Below, in pieces: positions 16,362-24,961 of a stretch of DNA of 38,695 bases. Origin of the DNA: an uncultured Flavobacteriaceae bacterium (GTDB lineage: Bacteria; Bacteroidota; Bacteroidia; Flavobacteriales; Flavobacteriaceae); the NCBI GenBank assembly GCA_905479625.1, contig CAJQNF010000073.1, positions 1 through 38,695 of the forward strand. Reading direction: 5' to 3'. Within the stretch, counting starts at the first letter, position 1; each line of letters starts with the position of its first letter. The notes beneath the pieces are model-generated. The model made no database searches and was not told the DNA's origin. It saw only the letters and a list, made by a program, of their open reading frames with translations. Position numbers and translations under genes: made by a program.

Positions 16362-17006
16362 CTAATCGACTTCTATGATTACTTTGTCTAAAGGTTTTCT
16401 TACTTTTTTCATAGAACTCATGATATCATCATCAGCTCTATATCCAACAGGAAGCAACAATACAGATCTCAGGTTCTTTTTTTGAAGCTCCAGCACATCG
16501 TCAAACTTTACCGGGTTGAATCCTTCCATTGGGCAAGAATCTATGCTTTGTTCTGCGCAAACGGTCATCAGGGTTCCAATTGAAATATAGGCCTGATAAA
16601 TGGCCGAAGTATCAATCTGCTGACGGTCTTTATTTTTATAGATTGTTTTGAGCTGGTTTCTGAATTTCCCTACAATCTCTTCTGACGTGCCTCGAATGTC
16701 TTTTTCCAGATCGAAATAATCATCGATGGAATTCTCATCAAAACCAGTATCAATGCATAGAATTAGTAAATGAGAACAGGTGGTGATTTGCGGTTGAAAA
16801 TAAGCATGAGGAAGTAATTCAGCCTTGACGGCATCACTTTTGACAATCAGCATTTTTAAAGGTTGAAGTCCAAAGGAGGTAGCTGTAAGATTAAATGCCT
16901 TACATAAAACATCTATTTGATCTTGATCTAATTTTTTATTTTGATCAAACTTCTTACAAGCATATCGCCAAGTGAGGCTTTGGATAATATTTTTTTCTGA
17001 GTACAT
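16362..17006 (-). CDS. NAD(P)H-dependent nitroreductase (NfsB-like)
   Basis: 214 residues, flavin nitroreductase family. FMN-contacting N-terminus (SLTWRYACKKFDQNKKL, with R and K at the usual phosphate-binding positions), NLTATSFGLQPLKMLIV, then the C-terminal MEGFNPVKFDDVLELQKKNLRSVLLLPVGYRADDD typical of NfsB/FRase-I-type enzymes. Homologues reduce quinones, nitroaromatics or dihydropteridine as FMN homodimers; the natural substrate cannot be told. Between the ABC exporter and pepD on the same strand. Confidence 0.92.
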   Translation of the reverse strand: MYSEKNIIQSLTWRYACKKFDQNKKLDQDQIDVLCKAFNLTATSFGLQPLKMLIVKSDAVKAELLPHAYFQPQITTCSHLLILCIDTGFDENSIDDYFDLEKDIRGTSEEIVGKFRNQLKTIYKNKDRQQIDTSAIYQAYISIGTLMTVCAEQSIDSCPMEGFNPVKFDDVLELQKKNLRSVLLLPVGYRADDDIMSSMKKVRKPLDKVIIEVD

Positions 17007-17048
17007 ATATGTTAGTTATGATAAGGTAAAGCAGGTGAAGTCTTAATT

Positions 17049-18878
17049 TCACGAACTCAATGATTGCATCTTGACCAGATTGTAATAGACGCCTTTCTTT
17101 TTTAACAAATCTTCATTTTTCCCCTGTTCTACGATCTTTCCTTTTTGCATGACAACGATCAGGTCTGCATTTTGAATGGTTGATAATCTATGGGCAATAA
17201 CAATAGAAGTTCTATTCTTCATCATTTTTTCAATGGCATCCTGTACTAAACGTTCAGACTCAGTATCAAGCGCAGAAGTAGCCTCATCCAATATCATAAT
17301 TGGAGGATTTTTAAGTACCGCGCGGGCAATACTCAACCGTTGTTTCTGGCCTCCTGATAATTTATTACCGCTATCGCCTATATTCATGTCATAACCTTTT
17401 GGCAGATCTTTTATAAACTCATGCGCATTGGCAATGGTAGCTGCCGATACTATTTCTTCATTTGATTTGTCAGTAACTCCGAGAAGTATATTGTTCTTAA
17501 TGCTGTCATTAAACAAAATAGAATCTTGAGAGACCAATCCCTGAAGACCTCTTAAAGATTTCTTGGTAATGTCTCTAATGTCTGTTCCGTCAATTTTAAT
17601 GCTCCCTTCATTGACATCATAAAACCGGGTAATTAAATTTGCTATCGTTGATTTTCCACTTCCAGACTGACCTACAAAGGCAACTGTTGTCCCAATAGGG
17701 ATCTCCAAAGAAAAATCCTTTAGTACGTAGTCATCATCATATTTAAAGGAGATGTTTTCAATAGAAATACTTGAATTGAATCCATCTTTAACGATGGCAT
17801 TTTCTTTATCTTTTAAAGGCGAAACTGTATTCAAAATTTCTAACACACGCTCCGCAGCGGCATCACCTTTTTTGACTCCATAAACTGCTTTAGAAATAGC
17901 TTTTGCCGGCGTCAGTATATTATAGGCTAATCCCATGAAAACGATAAATGCGTCAGGGGCCAAGGTCTTTTCAATCAGCACTAATGAACCTCCGTACCAA
18001 AGCAGAATGGCAATAACGCCAATCCCTAAAAACTCACTCATTGGAGACGCAAGATTTTGCCTGTTTAGAAGCGAGTTTGAAAAATGATAAAACCTTGAGG
18101 TGGAGTCACGAAATTTTGAGTTAAAATACCCTTCAGCATTGAACCCTTTGATCACTCTTAAGCCACCAAGTGTTTCCTCTAATACAGATAAAAAATATCC
18201 TTGCTCTTTTTGGACGCTGTCTGATTTTTTTTTCAAAGATTTCCCAACCAGTGAGATAAGATATCCCGATATAGGAATAAAAATAAATACAAACAAGGTG
18301 AGTTGCGGACTTAAAGCCAGCATGGCAATGATTGTAAAGATAATCGTCAACGGTTCTCTAACAATCAATTCTAAAATTGATAAAAACGAATGCTGAATTT
18401 CCAAGACATCAGTAGAAATTCGGGCAATCAGATCACCCTTTCTTTTTTCCGAAAAATAAGATAGAGGCAAGTCGACTGTCTTTTCATATAAATCATTTCT
18501 AAGGTCTTTCAGAACACCATTTCTTAAAAATGTAATAAAGAACATGGCTAAATATCCAAAGATATTTTTTAACAAAAATGTCGTAATGATAATGATGATC
18601 ATAAACAATAACGCTTGTGACTCTCCTTCGCTATTTACTTTTTGAGTTATAAAATAGTTGATGTAATTTTCTATATAATCGCCAAGTTGTGAGATTCCTG
18701 AATAAACCGGCACAGTATTTACAGGTGCAGAACTTTTAAATAATACCTTTAACATGGGCATCAACGAAACAAAGGCGAGTGTCCCAAATAAGGCATAAAA
18801 AACATTACTGATGATATTTAAAACACCATAACCCTTATAAGGTTTGGCATACAACAGAATTTGCTTGAAATATTTCAT
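17049..18878 (-). CDS. ABC exporter, fused permease-ATPase (MsbA-like)
   Basis: 609 residues from ATG at 18878 (the TTG just upstream adds one residue and is less likely). N-terminal transmembrane domain with about six helices (about 15-330), then an ATPase: Walker A GQSGSGKST (about 403-411), Q-loop LVSQDSILF, signature LSGGQKQR, Walker B IMILDEATSALD and H-loop IAHRLST. The type IV exporter half-transporter works as a homodimer. MsbA-type lipid A-core flipping is plausible in a Gram-negative, but peptide or drug export cannot be excluded. It lies downstream of the phosphohexomutase gene (25 bases). Confidence 0.93.
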   Translation of the reverse strand: MKYFKQILLYAKPYKGYGVLNIISNVFYALFGTLAFVSLMPMLKVLFKSSAPVNTVPVYSGISQLGDYIENYINYFITQKVNSEGESQALLFMIIIIITTFLLKNIFGYLAMFFITFLRNGVLKDLRNDLYEKTVDLPLSYFSEKRKGDLIARISTDVLEIQHSFLSILELIVREPLTIIFTIIAMLALSPQLTLFVFIFIPISGYLISLVGKSLKKKSDSVQKEQGYFLSVLEETLGGLRVIKGFNAEGYFNSKFRDSTSRFYHFSNSLLNRQNLASPMSEFLGIGVIAILLWYGGSLVLIEKTLAPDAFIVFMGLAYNILTPAKAISKAVYGVKKGDAAAERVLEILNTVSPLKDKENAIVKDGFNSSISIENISFKYDDDYVLKDFSLEIPIGTTVAFVGQSGSGKSTIANLITRFYDVNEGSIKIDGTDIRDITKKSLRGLQGLVSQDSILFNDSIKNNILLGVTDKSNEEIVSAATIANAHEFIKDLPKGYDMNIGDSGNKLSGGQKQRLSIARAVLKNPPIMILDEATSALDTESERLVQDAIEKMMKNRTSIVIAHRLSTIQNADLIVVMQKGKIVEQGKNEDLLKKKGVYYNLVKMQSLSS

Positions 18879-18903
18879 CAATTTTTTTTGGTAATTCAGC
18901 TTT

Positions 18904-20628
18904 CTAATTCAGCTTAAATTCTTTAATGATATGCTGAATCTTTTGATCCAGTCCAGCTTCTACCTCTTGAGCATCTTTTGTCTCTTTCAGCTCGGTGTGA
19001 ACGCTAAAATAGAATTTGATCTTAGGTTCGGTTCCACTGGGTCTTGCGGCCATTCGCGTCCCTTCAGTTGTTTGATATATCAGGACATTTGATTTTGGAA
19101 GATCAATCGTGGTTTCTTCACCCGTAATTAGATTTTTACAAACTGAGCTTTGATAATCAAAAAGAAAATTAACTTTTTCTCCATGGATCTCTGTCACTGG
19201 TGAGTTTCTCATATCTACCATCATCTGCTGAATTTCCTGAGCTCCTTTCACACCTTTTTTGACTACTGAAATCAAGTGTTCCTTATAAAAACCGTGTGCT
19301 GCATATAAGTCCAGTAATTCTGCGTAAACAGAAGTACCGTTGTTTTTTGCCTGAGCTGCAATTTCACAGGCAAGAAGTGTACTTGACACCGCATCTTTAT
19401 CTCTTACAAAATCTCCAACCATAAAGCCAAAACTTTCTTCACCTCCTCCAATAAATTCTTCTGTGCCTTCAGCTTCTCTGATCATTTTTGCGATCCATTT
19501 AAAACCGGTGAGACCGACTTTTGTTTTCACGCCATAACTGCTTGCCAGTTCATTGATCATAGGGGTAGAAACGATCGTAGAACCTACAAATTGTTTGCCA
19601 TTGATTCTTCCTTCGCCCTTCCATTTTTTCAACAATGCATTTACCAAAACAAGAAATGTTTGGTTCCCATTGAGCAATACAAGCTTATTGTCAAGATCTC
19701 TTACAGCAATACCTAAACGGTCACAGTCCGGATCGGTACCAATAACAATGTCTGCTCCAATTTGATCGCCTAGATCAGTTGCCATTTTAAGCGCGGCTGG
19801 TTCTTCTGGATTCGGAGAAGCTACGGTAGGAAAATCGCCGTCTGGCTCTCTTTGTTCCTCAACAATATGAACATCTGTAAAGCCGGCCAGTTCCAAAGTT
19901 CTTGGAACCATGGTAATTGAAGTACCATGTAAAGAGGTGAATACAATTTTTAATTGATCTCGATTTTTTGTATCGTTAAAGGTGGAATTGGCTACTGCTT
20001 CTTCAGCAAATTTTTTGTCGATCTCTTCTCCAATAATATGGATAAGGTCTGAATTTGCCTCGAATTTGATGTCTTCAAACTTCACTTTATTAATCTCACC
20101 TATAATTTCTCCATCCTGAGGCGGAATGATCTGTCCTCCATCATTAAAATAAACCTTATATCCGTTATATTCAGGAGGATTGTGTGAGGCGGTCAATACA
20201 ATACCCGCATCACAATCAAGGGCTCTTACGGCATAAGAGAGTTCAGGAGTGGCTCTCAGGTCCTCGAATAAATAGACAATGATATTGTTTGCAGAGAATA
20301 CATCAGCTACAGATTGCGCGAAAAGCTGACTATTATGCCGACAGTCAAATGCAATGGCCACTTTAGGTTGTTTACCTGAGAAGCTTTTTAAAAGGTAATT
20401 TGACAGGCCCTGGGTATTTTTGCCCAAGGTGTATTTATTAATCCTATTGGTTCCGGCTCCCATGACACCTCTCATACCACCTGTTCCAAATTCAAGGTCT
20501 TTATAGAACCTGTCGGTAAGGTCTATTGAGTCACTAGTAAGCAATTCCTGAATTTCTTTTTGAGTAGCTGCATCAAAAGGCGCTTTGATCCATTGCTGTG
20601 CTTTGCTGATTATTTCTTTTGTATTCAT
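18904..20628 (-). CDS. phosphoglucomutase/phosphomannomutase
   Basis: 574 residues, alpha-D-phosphohexomutase superfamily, long PgcA-type. Signatures in order: active-site Ser loop TASHNPPEYNGYKVY, metal loop GTDPDCDRLGIAV (DxDxDR type), sugar-binding GGGEESFGF and phosphate-binding RPSGTEPKIKFY. Interconverts hexose 1- and 6-phosphates for glycan and cell-envelope precursor synthesis. ATG start with the -7-like TATCTTTG (minus strand, 20658-20651) 22 bases upstream but no well-placed TTG. The same-strand neighbours (glycosyltransferase upstream, ABC exporter downstream) fit an envelope-related role. Confidence 0.95.
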   Translation of the reverse strand: MNTKEIISKAQQWIKAPFDAATQKEIQELLTSDSIDLTDRFYKDLEFGTGGMRGVMGAGTNRINKYTLGKNTQGLSNYLLKSFSGKQPKVAIAFDCRHNSQLFAQSVADVFSANNIIVYLFEDLRATPELSYAVRALDCDAGIVLTASHNPPEYNGYKVYFNDGGQIIPPQDGEIIGEINKVKFEDIKFEANSDLIHIIGEEIDKKFAEEAVANSTFNDTKNRDQLKIVFTSLHGTSITMVPRTLELAGFTDVHIVEEQREPDGDFPTVASPNPEEPAALKMATDLGDQIGADIVIGTDPDCDRLGIAVRDLDNKLVLLNGNQTFLVLVNALLKKWKGEGRINGKQFVGSTIVSTPMINELASSYGVKTKVGLTGFKWIAKMIREAEGTEEFIGGGEESFGFMVGDFVRDKDAVSSTLLACEIAAQAKNNGTSVYAELLDLYAAHGFYKEHLISVVKKGVKGAQEIQQMMVDMRNSPVTEIHGEKVNFLFDYQSSVCKNLITGEETTIDLPKSNVLIYQTTEGTRMAARPSGTEPKIKFYFSVHTELKETKDAQEVEAGLDQKIQHIIKEFKLN

Positions 20629-20767
20629 TGTGTATTGAAATTTAAAGGAACAAAGATAAACTTTTTAGGATGATTTTAAATCCGGCAAAAGCAGTCATTG
20701 TAAAGGTTTTTTTTGCTTTTTTAAAGTCAGTTGAATTAATATACTCTATGGGCTAACCTGGCAATTC

Positions 20768-21727
20768 CTATTGGAGATTAATTTTTTCGCTAATGGAATA
20801 TCGCTTTGATTTTCTTTTCGATCGGAGAATCAGTTCTCCCAAGAACCCAGCTAAAAATAGTTGTGACCCCAGGATCATAGATGTTAAGGCGATATAAAAC
20901 CAAGGGTTATTTGTGATTAAAATAGTGGGTTCATGCTGGTAAAGTTTTACAAGTTTTGAAACACCTATGATCAAAGCAGAAAGTAAACCTACTATAAAAA
21001 CAATAGTTCCTAACAGGCCAAAAAGATGCATGGGCCTTTTGCCAAATTTGGTTAGAAAATTAATGGTGATCAGATCTAGAAACCCATGGATAAATCGATC
21101 TATACCGAATTTAGTAGATCCGTATTTTCTCGCTTGATGGATGACCACTTTTTCTCCAATGTTGTTGAATCCGGCATTTTTTGCCAGTACGGGAATGTAT
21201 CTATGCATCTCTCCATAGACATCAACGTTTTTTACAACTTTATTTTTATAGGCCTTCAGTCCACAATTAAAGTCATGAAGCTCCAGGCCTGAAGTTTTTC
21301 GGGCTGCAGCATTAAATAATTTCGAGGGCAGATTTTTACGAATTTTTGAATCGTATCGCTTTTTTTTCCAGCCTGAGACAAGGTCAAATCCCTCATCCTG
21401 TATCATTTGAAATAATTCTGGTATCTCATCAGGACTGTCTTGCAAATCGGCATCCATGGTGATTACAACATCACCTGAAGCTTCTTTAAAAGCTGCATTT
21501 AAGGCCTGTGATTTTCCATAATTATGTTGAAACCGTATTCCCTTTACAGATGGATTCGCTTTAGAAAGCGCTTCAATTTTATTCCAGGATGCGTCATCGC
21601 TCCCGTCATCAATAAAAAGTAGTTCATATGAAAAACGATTGGACTGCATGACTTTTGCAATCCAATCGTGTAATTCTTGTAAAGATTCTTCCTCGTTTAA
21701 TAGAGGCACAACTATGGATATATCCAT
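20768..21727 (-). CDS. membrane-anchored family 2 glycosyltransferase (DPM1/ArnC/GtrB-like)
   Basis: 319 residues. GT-A domain: SIVVPLLNEEESL at the N-terminus, ELLFIDDGSDD, and the metal-binding TMDADLQDSPDE (about 89-100, DxD), then GWKKKRYDS and the acceptor-side block FNCGLKAYK. Two C-terminal membrane helices (about 230-255 and 273-298) as in GtrB/ArnC. Such enzymes load a sugar onto polyprenyl phosphate at the inner membrane for later transfer to envelope glycans or lipids. It starts 13 bases after the DUF4199-like gene's stop, so the two are co-transcribed. Confidence 0.93.
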   Translation of the reverse strand: MDISIVVPLLNEEESLQELHDWIAKVMQSNRFSYELLFIDDGSDDASWNKIEALSKANPSVKGIRFQHNYGKSQALNAAFKEASGDVVITMDADLQDSPDEIPELFQMIQDEGFDLVSGWKKKRYDSKIRKNLPSKLFNAAARKTSGLELHDFNCGLKAYKNKVVKNVDVYGEMHRYIPVLAKNAGFNNIGEKVVIHQARKYGSTKFGIDRFIHGFLDLITINFLTKFGKRPMHLFGLLGTIVFIVGLLSALIIGVSKLVKLYQHEPTILITNNPWFYIALTSMILGSQLFLAGFLGELILRSKRKSKRYSISEKINLQ

Positions 21728-21740
21728 TTAGTATCTTTTA

Positions 21741-22268
21741 TTAATCTTCTTCAGATTTTTTCATGATTAATCCAGTGATCAATGAAACAATTAGTCCAAA
21801 GATTAAGCTAAACATTATTGCCATGGTTACATTGGCACCCGTATTGTTAAACATGGCAGCATTTTTAATAGCACCTTCCAGTTGCTCATCGGTCAAATTG
21901 GGATAACTTTCAATTATAGTCTGTTCTTGTACTGCTGCAACATTTTCAAAGTAAGATGTCTCGATATAATTAAAAAACACAGCCAAATATGCCGCGTAAA
22001 TCAGCGCCGAGATCAGTGCGATTCCAAGGCCCGTTTTTATAGCTTGTCCAACCGATAGAAAGCCATCATTTGATTCTTTTAATTTTTTAACACCTAAAAC
22101 AATGACGACCGTTGTTAGAAGTAATGAGGTTGCAATCAAGATCCAGTGAGGCTTGTATAAATCGCCAAAAACATAATTGACTAAGGCGACAATAATTGAA
22201 ATAAAACCTAACATTAATCCATAGTTAAGCATGATTGATTTTGCAGATATTTTTGGTTGGTCTTCCAT
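21741..22268 (-). CDS. DUF4199-like four-helix membrane protein
   Basis: 175 residues, resembling the Bacteroidetes-specific DUF4199 family of unknown function: about four membrane segments (12-32, 40-60, 75-105, 145-168), the YVFGDLYKPHW loop between the first two, a long soluble loop (110-140) containing NLTDEQLEGAIKNAAMF, and a short charged tail KKSEED. Minus-strand TATATTTG (22298-22291) lies 22 bases upstream of the ATG as a likely -7 element without a clear TTG. It is the first gene of the glycosyltransferase unit. Confidence 0.85.
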   Translation of the reverse strand: MEDQPKISAKSIMLNYGLMLGFISIIVALVNYVFGDLYKPHWILIATSLLLTTVVIVLGVKKLKESNDGFLSVGQAIKTGLGIALISALIYAAYLAVFFNYIETSYFENVAAVQEQTIIESYPNLTDEQLEGAIKNAAMFNNTGANVTMAIMFSLIFGLIVSLITGLIMKKSEED

Positions 22269-22359
22269 GAAAATTTGATTTAAAGTTTAACAAATATAAT
22301 TAATAAAATGAATTCTTATCATTAGTCTAGGATCAAAATAAAAAGTTACAAAAAAAAGC

Positions 22360-22389
22360 TTGTTTAATTCCAAAAGGATAGTATTTTTG
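22360..22389 (+). promoter_or_regulatory. promoter of the SRP RNA gene
   Basis: TTG (22360-22362), 19-base spacer, TATTTTTG (22382-22389). The RNA's terminal helix begins five bases later, as expected for the start of a stable RNA. Confidence 0.7.
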
Positions 22390-22390
22390 C

Positions 22391-22489
22391 ATCGGCAAGT
22401 CCTGCACAACCAGCTCCCTTTGAATCCTCCAGGGCGGGAACGCAGCAAAGGTATTAGGTCGTAGCGGTGTGATGCAGGTAGCTTGCCAT
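22391..22489 (+). ncRNA. ffs: signal recognition particle RNA (4.5S type)
   Basis: About 99 bases. The ends pair: GGCAAG (22394-22399) with CTTGCC (22482-22487), continued by CCTGCA (22401-22406) with TGCAGG (22473-22478), forming a long hairpin. The apical part holds CCAGGGCGGGAACGCAGCAAAGG, recognisable as the SRP domain IV: a GGAA-type tetraloop and the asymmetric AGCA internal loop that binds Ffh. This is the short, Alu-less form that targets membrane proteins. It has a full promoter just upstream, and a run of T (about 22490-22510) follows as a terminator. End positions are approximate to a few bases. Confidence 0.88.
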
Positions 22490-22577
22490 TTTTCTTTCCT
22501 TTTTTTTTGAAAAGCACCTCTTTATAGAATCCTCTTTTTACTTCTTCAGTTTCAATTTTTTATAGCATCTTTGCACC

Positions 22578-23378
22578 ATGACTAAAGTTATATTAATCAC
22601 CGGGGCTTCATCGGGCATAGGAGCGATTACAGCTGATTTTCTGGCAGGTAAAGGCTTTAAGGTATATGGAACCAGTCGTCAACCTAAAAGTGATTCGAAA
22701 AGGTTTGACCTGATTCAACTTGATGTACTGGATAAATCCAGTATTGAAAAAGCAGTCAATAGCATCATCCAAAAAGAAGGAAGGCTAGATGTTTTGATCA
22801 ATAACGCCGGTATGGGTATAACAGGCCCTGTTGAGGAAACACCGATCGAAGAGGTTCGAAGGGCTTTTGAGACTAATTTTTTCGGCGCTTTAGAGGTCAT
22901 AAAAGCGGTTTTGCCACAAATGAGGAAGCAGGAGCAAGGTTTGATTATTAATGTGACATCCATAGCCGGCTATATGGGGTTACCATTTAGAGGTATTTAT
23001 TCTACAACCAAAGGCGCACTCGAGATTGTTTCCGAATCCTTGAGCATGGAGGTAAAGCAATTCAATATCAAGGTAACCAATATTGCACCTGGCGATTTTG
23101 CTACCAATATAGCATCAGGAAGATACCATACTCCTGTATATCAGGATTCTCCTTATGCCGAAATTTATAAAAAAAATCTTGACCTGATGGACGAGCATGT
23201 TGATTCAGGTAAGGACCCGATCCTAATTGCACAACAGGTCTATAAGATCATCAATGATCCCAATCCAAAACTACATTATAAGGTGGGAGAACTCATGCAA
23301 AAATTCTCTATTGTTTTAAAACGGATTTTACCAAATCGTTTATACGAGAAACTGATCATGAAGCATTACGGGATGTAA
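22578..23378 (+). CDS. short-chain dehydrogenase/reductase
   Basis: 266 residues, classical SDR. Cofactor motif TGASSGIG (about 8-15), LDVLDKSS, NNAGMG (about 75-80), catalytic Ser in NVTSIAGYMG and Y-x-x-x-K in IYSTTKGALE (about 137-146), then the PG motif IAPGDFAT. It interconverts an alcohol and a ketone with NAD(P)H; the R-like residue after beta2 (TSRQPKS) favours NADPH. The C-terminal extension VGELMQKFSIVLKRILP, seen in membrane-associated SDRs, suggests a lipophilic substrate. The substrate cannot be named. It follows the SRP RNA and converges on the deiodinase-like gene (6 bases). Confidence 0.93.
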   Translation: MTKVILITGASSGIGAITADFLAGKGFKVYGTSRQPKSDSKRFDLIQLDVLDKSSIEKAVNSIIQKEGRLDVLINNAGMGITGPVEETPIEEVRRAFETNFFGALEVIKAVLPQMRKQEQGLIINVTSIAGYMGLPFRGIYSTTKGALEIVSESLSMEVKQFNIKVTNIAPGDFATNIASGRYHTPVYQDSPYAEIYKKNLDLMDEHVDSGKDPILIAQQVYKIINDPNPKLHYKVGELMQKFSIVLKRILPNRLYEKLIMKHYGM

Positions 23379-23384
23379 GCGCGA

Positions 23385-24074
23385 CTATTCGTAAAATACG
23401 GCAATCTGATCCAATTCTTTTCTCTTTAAATCAGGAACATAAACAGGCTCTTTTGGATATCCAACAGGAAGCAATAAAAAAGCTCTTTCATTATCCGGTC
23501 TTTTTAAAAGCCTGGTAAGAAATTTCATTGGGCTAGGGGTGTGGGTTAAGGTAACAAGACCGGCATTGTGAATGGCGGTAATGAGCATGCCACAGGCCAG
23601 ACCTACAGATTCGTTTACATAATAATTGTTGTGTTTCGACCCGTCTTCTTCATATTCATAGGCCCGTTTGCACGCGACGATGATCCAGGGAGCGATTTCT
23701 AAAAAGGGTTTGTGCATATCAGTAGCCATAGCAGCCAGATCATTTTTCCAGCGTTCGCCCATTCGATTTTCATAGGTTTCTTTTTCTTCTGCCTCAGCAG
23801 CCATTCGGATTTGATGCTTGAGGTCATTGTTAGAGATGGCGCAAAATGTCCATGGCTGTTTATGGGCTCCTGAAGGCGCCGTTGATGCCGATTTAATGAT
23901 GTTCTCTATAACTACTTTTGGAACCTCTTTGTCACTGAATTCACGAATTGATCTGCGTTCATTTAACCATTTGTAAAAGGCGTCACTTTTTTCGATCATA
24001 TCCTCCTGAGAAACAGTTTGATGTTGATGCAAAATATGTCGGAAACCATCTATGTTGATCTCTTTTTTATTCAT
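23385..24074 (-). CDS. iodotyrosine deiodinase-like nitroreductase-fold flavoprotein
   Basis: 229 residues. FMN motifs RRSIREFSD (40-48) and STAPSGAHKQPWTF (64-77). The family mark is the active-site lid: E97-x3-Y101 and K122, at the same spacing (4 and 21 residues) as Glu157, Tyr161 and Lys182 of human iodotyrosine deiodinase, which bind the zwitterion of halotyrosine. The RMGxRW block (104-109) and the C-terminal LLPVGYP and VPDLKRKxLDQI also match the deiodinase pattern. It would reductively remove iodine or bromine from mono- or dihalotyrosine with NADPH-derived electrons. Bacterial homologues with this activity are known. Unlike the mammalian protein it lacks a membrane anchor. A broader nitroreductase role remains possible. 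Confidence 0.88.
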   Translation of the reverse strand: MNKKEINIDGFRHILHQHQTVSQEDMIEKSDAFYKWLNERRSIREFSDKEVPKVVIENIIKSASTAPSGAHKQPWTFCAISNNDLKHQIRMAAEAEEKETYENRMGERWKNDLAAMATDMHKPFLEIAPWIIVACKRAYEYEEDGSKHNNYYVNESVGLACGMLITAIHNAGLVTLTHTPSPMKFLTRLLKRPDNERAFLLLPVGYPKEPVYVPDLKRKELDQIAVFYE

Positions 24075-24207
24075 ATTGTTTAATTTAACTCATCACAAAG
24101 GTATTGATTGACCATCAAGGTCAAAACATGTGAGGTATGCAAAAGCAAGATATAAATTTTGAGCAGCATATATAAAAGAAGTTTGTTTAAACCTTTGGGG
24201 CATAAAA

Positions 24208-24229
24208 AAGGGCCTTTCCTAAGGCCCTT
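24208..24229 (-). terminator. terminator of the peroxiredoxin gene
   Basis: Perfect 9-bp hairpin AAGGGCCTT/AAGGCCCTT (24208-24216 with 24221-24229, 4-base loop). On the minus strand it begins seven bases after the peroxiredoxin stop and is followed by a run of T. Confidence 0.85.
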
Positions 24230-24236
24230 CTTATTT

Positions 24237-24878
24237 CTAGTTTAGATTGGGTTGCGGCGTCATTCGCAGGTAAGGCTTTATTTCGGTAAAACCTTTAGGA
24301 AATAATGCTGGAATTTCCTCGTTCGTCACAGACGGAACAATAACACAATCTTCTCCATTTTGCCAATTAGCAGGCGTTGCCACTTTTTCATAAGCGGTTA
24401 ATTGCAGTGAATCAATAACGCGAAGTAATTCATCAAAATTTCTACCCGTTGATGCGGGATAGGTAATCGTGAGTTTTATGGTTTTGTCAGATCCGATCAC
24501 AAAAACTGATCTTACGGTAAACTTGGCATCGGCATTAGGATGAATCATATCATATAATTCAGAAACCTTTCTGTCTTCATCCGCAATAATAGGGAAGTTT
24601 ACAGTGGTATGCTGTGTTTCATTGATGTCTTTGATCCAGTCATGGTGTGATTGAACTCCATCAACGCTTAGGGCTACTACCTTAACATTCCGCTTATCAA
24701 ATTCTGGTTTATATTTCGCTACAGTTCCCAATTCTGTAGTGCATACAGGTGTGTAATCAGCAGGGTGGGAGAATAAAATACCCCAACTGTCTCCAAGCCA
24801 TTCGTGAAAATTAATATCGCCTTCTGTGGACTTTGCTGTAAAATTAGGAGCCACATCTCCAAGTCTAATCGTTCCCAT
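24237..24878 (-). CDS. peroxiredoxin, 1-Cys (Prx6) type
   Basis: 213 residues. The active site HPADYTPVCTTE (38-49) holds the peroxidatic Cys46, with PxxxTxxC and the supporting Arg later (about 130, VRSVFVIG). Length and the C-terminal NGEDCVIVPS domain match the Prx6 group, which reduces H2O2, alkyl hydroperoxides and peroxynitrite. A second Cys (about 178) lies in that C-terminal part; whether it resolves the disulfide is unclear. Upstream on the same strand lies an AhpD-like CxxC protein, a possible electron donor, though 83 bases separate them. Confidence 0.94.
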   Translation of the reverse strand: MGTIRLGDVAPNFTAKSTEGDINFHEWLGDSWGILFSHPADYTPVCTTELGTVAKYKPEFDKRNVKVVALSVDGVQSHHDWIKDINETQHTTVNFPIIADEDRKVSELYDMIHPNADAKFTVRSVFVIGSDKTIKLTITYPASTGRNFDELLRVIDSLQLTAYEKVATPANWQNGEDCVIVPSVTNEEIPALFPKGFTEIKPYLRMTPQPNLN

Positions 24879-24961
24879 GTTTGGTGCTTTTAAAATTTAG
24901 ACCTAAGTTACGAATTTTTCAAAATTTCCTAAACTGAAAAGATGTTAAGTTTTGGCCAAAT

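Noticed and set aside
16383-16392. TTTGTCTAAA, one base from the candidate crt/fas1 operator
   Set aside because: Inside the nitroreductase coding region with no promoter nearby; expected by chance in AT-rich DNA.
22287-22517. 76-codon minus-strand reading frame in the gap before the SDR gene
   Set aside because: It lies across the SRP RNA gene and its promoter; composition follows the RNA helix and no protein family is suggested.
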